A program made the position numbers and the translations under genes. 11,650 bases of DNA from Candidatus Fermentibacterota bacterium (GTDB lineage: Bacteria; JAFGKV01): the NCBI GenBank assembly GCA_030620115.1, contig JAUXFG010000124.1:1-11650 (forward strand), written 5' to 3'. Shown here piece by piece: positions 6,139-11,650 of this stretch; the stretch's first letter is position 1, and every line of letters starts with the position of its first letter. The notes under the pieces are model-generated. The model did not search any database. It was not told the DNA's origin and worked only from the letters and a program-made list of their open reading frames with translations.

Positions 6139-7383
6139 ATGAGAAACCTTCGCGGCAATCTGCGGCGGTATCAGGTATTCTCTGCCCTCGCCCATACCCC
6201 CTTCATGCTCCCGGTCATCGTGCTCTTCTGGAAAGAGAACAGTCTGGACCTTCTTGATATCTATCTGCTGCAGGGCATCTTTGCCTTGGCCATGGTGCTC
6301 CTTGAAGTGCCCACCGGTATGGTGGCGGATCGACTGGGAAAACGAGCAAGCCTTGTCGCATCTACGGCATTGATGTGTGCGGGCTTCCTCATCTACACCG
6401 CTGGAAGCTCTTTCGGGATTTTCTTGGCGGCTGAGCTTGTGCTTGCGGTAGGGGGCTCGCTGCTCTCTGGTGCTGACTCCGCCCTGCTCTACGACACACT
6501 CAGGCAGCTTGGACGTCATGATGAATATGCGCGCATAGAGGGCAAGGCCCGCGCCATCCAGATGGTCTCCTTTGCGGTCTGCAATGTGGTGGGTGGGCTT
6601 GTCGGGAGCCTGTCGTACCGGGTGACCGTGGGCATGACTGGTATAGGTCCCCTGGTGGCGTTCTTTGTTGCGATGGGATTCGTTGAAGCGAGAAGGTTCC
6701 CAGACTCAGACTCCAATGCCGCATCCGACAAAGCGCCGCCTCTTGCGCACGGATCCTATCGCACCCTCATCAATGATTCGATGCGATTCGTCCGAAGGCA
6801 TCGCCTGGTCAGGTGGCACATTGTCTTCCTTGCCATCCTCTCAGGCAGCAGTACATGGCTGCTCTGGCTATACCAACCCTATATGAAGTGGACCGGTCTG
6901 CCGGTATTTGCCTTCGGGTTCGCCTTTGCGTTCTTCAATCTGTTCTCCGCCGCAATGAGCAAACTCGCCCATCGCTTCGACGAAACATTCGGGAGAACCG
7001 GCGCGCTCATCGTTTTGATGATCCTCCAGATCGCTCCACTCCCTCTCATGGCCCTCTTCGTGACGCCGGCGAGTTTCCTGTTCATCCTCGGCCATCAAGC
7101 AGTACGCGGCATCATGCGCATTGTGATCAGCGATAGAATCCTCCGCTACACCTATGCCGACAAACGAGCAACCGTGCTCTCCCTTGGCTCCATGTTCGGT
7201 CGTCTCTTCTTCGCCCTGAGCGCACCATTCGTCGGGCTCGTGGCCAACCGGTACGACATGACGACAAATCTGCTGGTTCAGGGCTCCCTCCTTTTCATCC
7301 TCATGGGTATTCTTCTCGTCCTGTACCACCGCATCCCAGCGAAATACTTTGTGGTGAAGGGCTCGGTGCAGATTGAACAGTAG
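6139..7383 (+). CDS. MFS transporter
   Basis: This 414-residue, very hydrophobic protein has the pattern of a 12-helix major facilitator, sited in the inner membrane. Motif A between helices 2 and 3 is clear at residues 60-69 (GMVADRLGKR), preceded by LLEVPT. The protein splits into two six-helix halves around a hydrophilic linker near residues 192-212 (DSDSNAASDKAPP), with a related loop KLAHRFDETFGR in the second half. The substrate cannot be told from the sequence; drug/solute efflux is the common annotation for this subgroup. No Shine-Dalgarno sequence is visible before the ATG (the upstream bases are pyrimidine-rich), and the 181-bp element ends only 19 nt upstream. The start may therefore be wrong, leaderless, or dependent on a promoter in the element. 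Confidence 0.85.
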   Translation: MRNLRGNLRRYQVFSALAHTPFMLPVIVLFWKENSLDLLDIYLLQGIFALAMVLLEVPTGMVADRLGKRASLVASTALMCAGFLIYTAGSSFGIFLAAELVLAVGGSLLSGADSALLYDTLRQLGRHDEYARIEGKARAIQMVSFAVCNVVGGLVGSLSYRVTVGMTGIGPLVAFFVAMGFVEARRFPDSDSNAASDKAPPLAHGSYRTLINDSMRFVRRHRLVRWHIVFLAILSGSSTWLLWLYQPYMKWTGLPVFAFGFAFAFFNLFSAAMSKLAHRFDETFGRTGALIVLMILQIAPLPLMALFVTPASFLFILGHQAVRGIMRIVISDRILRYTYADKRATVLSLGSMFGRLFFALSAPFVGLVANRYDMTTNLLVQGSLLFILMGILLVLYHRIPAKYFVVKGSVQIEQ

Positions 7384-7477
7384 GCCAGATATGTGAAACA
7401 ACCCGGAATCGGGGAAATGCTGCGATGCTGGAATGGGGTGAAGGAAGCGTTCAGATGGCAGAACGAGGACCAAGGAG

Positions 7478-7577
7478 AGATTCTTCGCTCCTTGTGGTCG
7501 CTCAGAATGACAGTGGCAGTGTGCAGAATATGTGGCACTACGTGTCATTCTGAGGGAGCAGAGCGATGGAAGAATCT
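7478..7577. repeat. Inverted-arm hairpin repeat (35-bp arms), second copy
   Basis: Arms lie at 7478-7512 (AGATTCTTCG to TCAGAATGACA) and 7543-7577 (TGTCATTCTGA to AGAATCT), with a 30-bp loop. The left arm is identical over its 35 bp to the left arm at 2576-2610. The right arm has diverged more. Confidence 0.75.
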
Positions 7578-7629
7578 GGGAGGAGGGAGGAGGATATGCG
7601 AAATGTTGAAATGGGGGATTGGGGAATTG

Positions 7630-7678
7630 AACATTGAACATCCAACATCCAACATCCAACGTCCAACATCCAACATCG
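7630..7678. repeat. Heptamer tandem array (AACATCC, seven units)
   Basis: There are seven contiguous 7-bp units: AACATTG, three AACATCC, AACGTCC, AACATCC and AACATCG. The same heptamer occurs three times at 2724-2744 and, inverted, three times at 8945-8965. Units are contiguous with no spacers, so this is not a CRISPR array. Confidence 0.85.
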
Positions 7679-7716
7679 AATGAGAGGCGTGGAATGTTCG
7701 GGGGATCATGGATCCA

Positions 7717-7744
7717 TTGCGGCCTAGTTCGTACATCCTATATT
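7717..7744 (+). promoter_or_regulatory. Weak candidate promoter for nadA
   Basis: TTGCGG (7717-7722) and TATATT (7739-7744) are separated by 16 bp in the only non-repetitive part of this spacer, 92 bp before the nadA ATG. Matches are 4/6 and 5/6. The leader in between shows no riboswitch I recognise. Confidence 0.3.
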
Positions 7745-7835
7745 CGGGCTCACTTGCATAGCCTTGCTCGGAAGGCCGGATGTTCGGCAACGGGAACCCA
7801 TTCATGATCTCTTGGAAAGGTTCGGTAGACATACC

Positions 7836-8741
7836 ATGGAAACAATAGAGCGGAAGATCAAGACGCTTCAGGCCGAACGACGAGCGGTCATAATGGCGCA
7901 CAACTATACCCGCGGGGAAGTGCAAGACATTGCTGACTATGTCGGCGATTCGTTGGAGCTGGCGCGCCTGGCCACCCGCGTAGAAGCAGAGGTCATCGTG
8001 TTCTGCGGCGTGCATTTCATGGCCGAGACCGCGGCAATTCTCAATCCGGGCCTTCCCGTGCTCATGCCCGATCTTCACGCGGGCTGCCCAATGGCCAACA
8101 TGATCACCCCCAAGGAGTTGATCGTATGGAAAGCAGAGCACCCAGACGTCATGGTTGTCGCCTATGTGAATAGTACGGCCGATATCAAAGCTGAAGTTGA
8201 TGTCTGTTGTACCTCTGCCAACGCCGTAGAAGTCGTCCGATCCCTGGGGGATGCCGAGGTTCTCTTTGTTCCCGACCAGTATCTCGGTCACTATGTTCAG
8301 ACGCAATTGGGAAAGAAGCTTCACCTCTGGCCGGGCTACTGCCCCACACATCGCCGCATTCTCGAGAAGGATATCGATGAGTCACGCACTGCGCATCCTG
8401 ATGCCCTCGTGGTCGTGCATCCGGAATGCACTCCTCAAGTCATCCAGCAAGCAGATCATGTAGGCAGCACATCGGGGATACTTCGATTCTGTAATCAGTC
8501 ATCCGCAGAGGAGTTCATCATTGGCACTGAGATCGGGCTCCTCCATCGACTGAAACGGGAGAACCCCGACAAGATCTTCTACCCGGCCTCGGAGCTGGCC
8601 GACTGCCCGGACATGAAGCTTGCCACGCTGGAGAAGATCTACTGGTCTCTCCGCGACATGGAATATGAGGTGTCAGTACCAGAAAAGATTGCCCTGCGGG
8701 CCCGCAGGCCCATCGAACGCATGTTGGAGATCTTTGCCTGA
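7836..8741 (+). CDS. nadA: Quinolinate synthase
   Basis: NadA condenses iminoaspartate with dihydroxyacetone phosphate to quinolinate in de novo NAD synthesis, using an oxygen-sensitive [4Fe-4S] cluster. This 301-residue protein has the usual length. It shows the family motifs MAHNYTRGEVQDIADYVGDSL, GVHFMAET, CCTSANAVEV, VHPEC, GSTSGI and FIIGTEIGLLHRL. The three cluster ligands are C84 (HAGCPMAN), C169 (GYCPTH) and C257 (ADCPDMK), matching C81, C168 and C254 of the Thermotoga enzyme. The ATG at 7836 is chosen because the protein then begins like other NadAs; an in-frame TTG at 7764 would add 24 atypical residues. No strong ribosome-binding site is seen (GGAAAGG at 7813-7819 is too far). nadB and nadC are not in the window, and the gene stands alone between two repeat spacers. 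Confidence 0.95.
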   Translation: METIERKIKTLQAERRAVIMAHNYTRGEVQDIADYVGDSLELARLATRVEAEVIVFCGVHFMAETAAILNPGLPVLMPDLHAGCPMANMITPKELIVWKAEHPDVMVVAYVNSTADIKAEVDVCCTSANAVEVVRSLGDAEVLFVPDQYLGHYVQTQLGKKLHLWPGYCPTHRRILEKDIDESRTAHPDALVVVHPECTPQVIQQADHVGSTSGILRFCNQSSAEEFIIGTEIGLLHRLKRENPDKIFYPASELADCPDMKLATLEKIYWSLRDMEYEVSVPEKIALRARRPIERMLEIFA

Positions 8742-8857
8742 CGTGTAGGCGTTCATAGGTTTTAGCGTTCAGCGTTCAGCGTTCAGGAAAAAACCTGGTC
8801 CATAGCCGCTGATCCCCCTGAACACTCGCACAACCTGAAGCAAGGTATAGGCGTTAC

Positions 8858-8925
8858 TGGAGGGACGCGCTCCGTCGCGTCCGACGTATCAAGCATCAAC
8901 GACCATGACGGAGCATGGCCCTCCA
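8858..8925. repeat. 68-bp nested palindromic element
   Basis: The outer ends TGGAGGG (8858-8864) and CCCTCCA (8919-8925) are perfect inverted repeats. Next to the left end lies a perfect GC-rich stem, GGACGCG (8863-8869) with CGCGTCC (8876-8882), around a 6-nt loop. The two stems share two bases, so they compete at the junction. No U-tract follows, so this is not a standard terminator. Confidence 0.6.
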
Positions 8926-9048
8926 TCATCCTCACTTCGGTGTTGGACGTTCGATGTTGAATGTTCGTTCAATCCCCCAATCCGGCATTCCCCCTTTCCA
9001 GCAATCCAGCAATCCAGCATTTCGCATTTCCTCCCTATTCCTCCACCC

Positions 9049-9083
9049 AGATTCTTCGGTCGCTCCGCTTCCTCAGAATGACA
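9049..9083. repeat. Single copy of the 35-bp arm repeat
   Basis: It starts AGATTCTTCG and ends TCAGAATGACA, and is exactly 35 bp like the arms at 2576-2610, 2642-2676, 7478-7512 and 7543-7577. It is closest to the reverse complement of the right arm at 2642-2676. Its partner arm is missing. Confidence 0.7.
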
Positions 9084-9266
9084 CGTGTCGTCACATCCAA
9101 TACGGGCTCAACAGCTCAACAGCTTATCAGCTTCCCTCTTCGATGTTTGATCGCGACGATGGGCAGGGCTACGGCGCCAAGGCGCCTCTATTGCCACGCG
9201 AAGTCGCGGGAATAGCATAGCTTCCCTAATCAAATTGGTTGGTGCGATTCTCACCATAATCGGCTC

Positions 9267-9295
9267 TTGACAACCATCCGATTTTTGCGTACATT
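9267..9295 (+). promoter_or_regulatory. Promoter of the MocR/radical SAM unit
   Basis: TTGACA (9267-9272) is a perfect -35 hexamer. After a 17-bp spacer comes TACATT (9290-9295), a 4/6 -10. Transcription would start near 9302 and give a leader of about 60 nt before the GTG at 9364. Just upstream, GGTG (9240-9243) and CACC (9252-9255) form a short inverted pair that could be part of an operator, though this is weak. Confidence 0.6.
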
Positions 9296-9320
9296 TCCAT
9301 AACAAGATTCGGAGAGATCT

Positions 9321-9362
9321 ATGTCGTTGGAAATGTGCACCTCGATATACGGAGGACAGTAG
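9321..9362 (+). CDS. Possible 13-codon leader peptide ahead of the MocR gene
   Basis: An ATG at 9321 opens a 13-codon frame (MSLEMCTSIYGGQ) ending with TAG at 9360-9362, one base before the GTG of the next gene. GGAGAG (9311-9316) lies 4 nt before the ATG. Its last glycine codons GGA GGA are also the ribosome-binding site of the downstream gene. If translated, ribosomes ending here would sit on that site, allowing coupling or control. It could be chance. Confidence 0.3.
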   Translation: MSLEMCTSIYGGQ

Positions 9363-9363
9363 C

Positions 9364-10869
9364 GTGATACTCGTGAATCTCGATAGAAGCAGCAGGACTC
9401 CGCTATACATGCAGATTATGAGCCAGGTCAAAACCTTGATCGAGAATGGATCCCTTCCCATAAGCACGATTCTGCCTTCAACGCGATCCTTTGCTCAGCA
9501 GCTAGGCGTGAACCGGTCCACGGTATACCGCGCCTATGAAGAGCTCTGGGCTCTTGGTTATATCGATGGCCGCCCGGGCTCGTACTCGCGCGTGAGAGAA
9601 CGCCCGCACATCAAAATGGAGGGTGAACCGGAGACTCAAGGATTGATCGACTGGGGTGCCGTAGCAGCACCTGCTTGTGAGTCGGTCTTCGAGGCATTTA
9701 CCCATTACCGACCCGAGGGAGACGGATCGCATGGTGAGAAAATCATAGATCTGAGTCGGCTGGCGATGGATCCCCGGATTCTACCGGTAGAATCCTTCCG
9801 CAAGAGTATGAACAGGGTTCTTCATCGAGAAGGACATCGCGTCATGAACTATGCTGAATATGCCGGCTATCGTCCCCTGAGGAAGTACATAGCACAAAGA
9901 CTCCGCATACACGGTATCGCCGTGTCGGAGGAGGAGATCCTCATTACCAACGGGTCGCAACACGCATTGGACCTGATCATACGGCTACTTGCCATCCCAG
10001 GGAGACCGGTTGTAGTGGAATCCCCGACCTATGCGCTGTTACTCCCCCTGCTCAGGTTGCATGGCGCCACCATCATCAGCATCCCCATGCAAAAGGACGG
10101 TGTTGATATAGGAATACTGGAGGGCACTCTGGCGAAACACGTACCGGCTTTCGTCTACACCATGCCGAACTTTCACAATCCCACCGGAATCTCGACAACC
10201 CAGGCGCACCGAGAGGCTCTCCTCGAGCTCTGCCAGAGACATCGCGTTCCCCTCGTAGAGGATGGGTTTGAAGAAGAAATGAAATATTTCGGCAAGGTGA
10301 CATTGCCCATCAAATCCATGGATGCGCATCACATGGTCCTCTACCTCGGCACTTTCTCCAAAGTGCTTATGCCTGGTGTCCGGATCGGGTGGATTGCGGC
10401 ACATCGGTTCTGTATCAGACGATTGCTCTCCATGAAGCGGTTCTCCGACATCTCGTCGAATTCGTTGACCCAAGCCGCGGTGTATGAATTCTGTCGGGAG
10501 GGGTGGTACGATCTCCACATCCGCCGAATGCATCGGACCTACCGGAAGCGGATGCAGGCGGCGCTTCAAGCGCTCAAAGACCAGGTATCCCCGAATCATC
10601 TCTCCTGGACCGAACCTAATGGCGGGTATCTGATCTGGGGACAGATGCCGGGTCCCCTCATTCCATTGCCCGAGTTCCAGGCTGTGCTCAACAAACATGG
10701 CCTTCTCGTATCCCCAGGTGAGTTCTACTTCGCCGAGAAACCGAAGCAGACGTGTTTTCGGCTTTCCATCTCAGCGCTGAGTGAAGACGAGATCACGGAA
10801 GGCATGCGACGGCTGGGTAATGCCATGAAGGAATTGTCGGAAAGGGGAAAAGACCACGATGTTGCTTGA
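9364..10869 (+). CDS. MocR-type (GntR/aminotransferase) transcriptional regulator
   Basis: This 501-residue protein has the full MocR plan. Residues about 1-75 are a GntR winged helix (PLYMQIMSQVKTLIENG, then LPSTRSFAQQLGVNRSTVYRAYEELWALGYI). After a linker, residues about 120-490 form a fold-type I aminotransferase domain with ITNGSQHALDL, NFHNPTG, the PLP-facing D in VEDGFEEEM, the PLP lysine K333 in GTFSKVLMPGVRIGW, and a late Arg in CFRLSISAL. The start is GTG at 9364, with GGAGG (9351-9355) 8 nt upstream. MocR proteins bind PLP and usually control neighbouring amino-acid, GABA, taurine or vitamin B6 genes. Here the likely target is its own unit with the overlapping radical SAM gene. No pdx gene is in view, so I do not call it pdxR. 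Retained catalytic residues leave room for real aminotransferase activity. Confidence 0.9.
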   Translation: MILVNLDRSSRTPLYMQIMSQVKTLIENGSLPISTILPSTRSFAQQLGVNRSTVYRAYEELWALGYIDGRPGSYSRVRERPHIKMEGEPETQGLIDWGAVAAPACESVFEAFTHYRPEGDGSHGEKIIDLSRLAMDPRILPVESFRKSMNRVLHREGHRVMNYAEYAGYRPLRKYIAQRLRIHGIAVSEEEILITNGSQHALDLIIRLLAIPGRPVVVESPTYALLLPLLRLHGATIISIPMQKDGVDIGILEGTLAKHVPAFVYTMPNFHNPTGISTTQAHREALLELCQRHRVPLVEDGFEEEMKYFGKVTLPIKSMDAHHMVLYLGTFSKVLMPGVRIGWIAAHRFCIRRLLSMKRFSDISSNSLTQAAVYEFCREGWYDLHIRRMHRTYRKRMQAALQALKDQVSPNHLSWTEPNGGYLIWGQMPGPLIPLPEFQAVLNKHGLLVSPGEFYFAEKPKQTCFRLSISALSEDEITEGMRRLGNAMKELSERGKDHDVA

Positions 10870-11614
10870 ACTGAAGGATCAGATCATTTACGGGCCGGTC
10901 AGATCGCGGCGGCTGGGGAGATCACTGGGCATAAACGTACTCCCGGCGCGAGAAAAGGTCTGTACGTTCGACTGCCTCTACTGCCAGTACGGTTTGGCCG
11001 AGCCGATAGATCTCGAGACAGGTCGACTGAGATTTCCGTCAGTGGACAAAATCATGACCGCCGTGGCGGAGGCCCTTCGGGCACTCTCCCCTCCCCCCGC
11101 CTACCTCACCTTCTCGGGGAATGGTGAGCCAACACTCCACCCGCGCTTCCCTGAATTGGTAGATGGTCTGGCTCATCTCCGGAACCAGTACGTGCCACAT
11201 GCACAGACTGCTGTCTTGTCGAATGCCACCACGGCGCATCTTCCCGAGATACGGGCAGCGCTCTCAAAACTCGACGTCCGGATCATGAAGCTCGATGCAG
11301 GAAGCCAGGAAATGCTGGACCAGTATAACAGACCGAGAACAAGGGAATCCTTCCAGACCATTGTCGCCAGCCTGGCCACGCTCCAAGATGTCACCATTCA
11401 ATCGCTCTTCACAGGAGGCCCACTCGGAAACTTCTCGGAGGAACACGTTGAGGTTTGGATCGAGCAACTCCTTTTGATCAACCCACGACTCGTGCAACTC
11501 TATACCCTGGATCGCACCTCGCCCTCCGCAGACATCACACACCTCTCCCAGGAGAATCTGCTCAACCTTCGCAGAAGACTGTCCAACATGGGCATCAACG
11601 CCGAAGTCTTCTAG
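10859..11614 (+). CDS. Radical SAM protein, COG0731-like
   Basis: This 251-residue radical SAM protein starts with the family signature YGPVRSRRLGRSLGINVLP, followed by the [4Fe-4S] motif CxxxCxxC at C35, C39 and C42 (VCTFDCLYCQYG). SAM-binding core strands follow: LTFSGNGEPTLHP, AVLSNATT, IMKLDAG, and the late motif VQLYTLDRTSPS. It has no C-terminal auxiliary cluster and is short, so it is close to a minimal core. COG0731 includes wyosine-type tRNA enzymes, but many bacterial members like this one have no known reaction. It overlaps the MocR gene by 11 bp, a sign of translational coupling; its own ribosome-binding site is weak (purine-rich AAAGGGG about 12 nt upstream). The last base of its TAG stop is the third base of the second 181-bp element copy. 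Confidence 0.85.
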   Translation: MLLELKDQIIYGPVRSRRLGRSLGINVLPAREKVCTFDCLYCQYGLAEPIDLETGRLRFPSVDKIMTAVAEALRALSPPPAYLTFSGNGEPTLHPRFPELVDGLAHLRNQYVPHAQTAVLSNATTAHLPEIRAALSKLDVRIMKLDAGSQEMLDQYNRPRTRESFQTIVASLATLQDVTIQSLFTGGPLGNFSEEHVEVWIEQLLLINPRLVQLYTLDRTSPSADITHLSQENLLNLRRRLSNMGINAEVF

Positions 11615-11650
11615 CCCGGACTTCTCACCGGCTTTCGTGGCGAGACAGAA
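11612..11650. mobile_element. Second copy of the 181-bp element (left end only, cut by window)
   Basis: From 11612 the sequence matches the left end of the element at 5939: TAGCCCGSAYTTCTCAYCGG, then CTTTCGTSGCGAGAC (S and Y mark the differing bases). About 33 of the 39 visible bases are alike. It begins on the TAG stop codon of the radical SAM gene and has the same orientation relative to the upstream gene as the first copy. Confidence 0.7.

Larger units (their letters stand above)
7384..7700. repeat. Repeat-filled intergenic spacer, copy 3
   Basis: I see no gene here. The order is: GAAATGCTG/GATGCTGG (about 7415-7432), an AGCGTTCAG-like unit (7446-7454), paired inverted arms (7478-7577), GGAGGAGGGAGGAGG (7579-7595), ATGCGAAATG (7597-7606), GGGGGATTGGGGAATTG (7613-7629), and a heptamer array. 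This matches, part by part and on the opposite strand, the spacer at 8940-9083. Confidence 0.75.
8742..9150. repeat. Repeat-filled intergenic spacer, copy 4
   Basis: I see no gene here. The spacer has three tandem AGCGTTC heptamers (8764-8784) inside an AGGTTTT/AAAACCT inverted pair (8757-8763, 8791-8797), a nested hairpin element (8858-8925), and then the composite block in reverse orientation. That block runs: inverted heptamers (8945-8965), CAATCCCCCAAT and CATTCCCCC, two CCAGCAAT units (9000-9015), GCATTTCGCATTTCC, and one 35-bp arm (9049-9083). Then comes CAGCTCAACAGCTTATCAGC-like sequence (9109-9131). Confidence 0.75.

Noticed and set aside
7384-7425. Intrinsic terminator after the MFS gene (CCCG/CGGG at about 7404-7415)
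   Set aside because: The stem is only 4 bp and no T-run follows.
6868-7659. 263-codon - strand frame
   Set aside because: It runs antisense through the MFS gene and the repeat spacer; the MFS frame is clearly the real one.
7630-7678. CRISPR array
   Set aside because: The repeats are 7 bp and contiguous, with no unique spacers and no cas genes.
7700-7835. NAD-linked riboswitch or NiaR/NrtR-type site before nadA
   Set aside because: I could find no structure or operator there that I can match with confidence.
7545-8351. 268-codon - strand frame
   Set aside because: It is antisense to nadA and repeats, and its residues match no family.
9364-10869. Naming the MocR protein pdxR
   Set aside because: No pyridoxal synthesis gene lies beside it, and MocR subgroups cannot be told apart by eye.

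Overview
The window reads as a bacterial chromosome segment of moderately high GC with every gene on the + strand. It probably comes from an uncultured or poorly studied Gram-negative-like anaerobe. This guess rests on three radical-SAM enzymes and a [4Fe-4S] quinolinate synthase, all of which suit low-oxygen metabolism, and on large intergenic spacers filled with short dispersed repeats of a kind common in environmental genomes. I cannot name the taxon.

Layout. 1-235: repeat-rich spacer, then a promoter with a striking ATAC/GTAT operator. 236-2420: two-gene operon of a tandem MerR-type regulator and a cobalamin-binding-type radical SAM protein, overlapping by 8-11 bp. 2421-2895: repeat-filled spacer ending in a leader with overlapping hairpins. 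2896-4842: long KamA-family radical SAM aminomutase whose substrate-pocket residues match glutamate 2,3-aminomutase rather than lysine 2,3-aminomutase. 4926-5921: membrane protein of the YdjM/DUF457 type with an extra four-cysteine cluster. 5939-6119: a 181-bp palindromic-ended element. 6139-7383: MFS transporter. 7384-7835: repeat spacer. 7836-8741: nadA. 8742-9363: a third repeat spacer, then the promoter of 9364-10869, a MocR-type GntR/aminotransferase regulator, which overlaps by 11 bp a COG0731-type radical SAM protein (10859-11614). A second copy of the 181-bp element begins on the stop codon of that last gene and runs off the window.

How the parts fit. Two separate units have the same plan: a transcription regulator first, and a radical SAM enzyme overlapping its 3' end by up to 11 bp, so each regulator probably controls its own enzyme. 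The aminomutase could make beta-glutamate, an osmolyte. nadA supplies quinolinate for NAD. I see no single pathway joining all the genes.

The least explained signals are the 181-bp structured element, the ordered composite of intergenic repeats present at four places, the tandem MerR protein with its four-half-site operator, and the cysteine cluster in the membrane protein.
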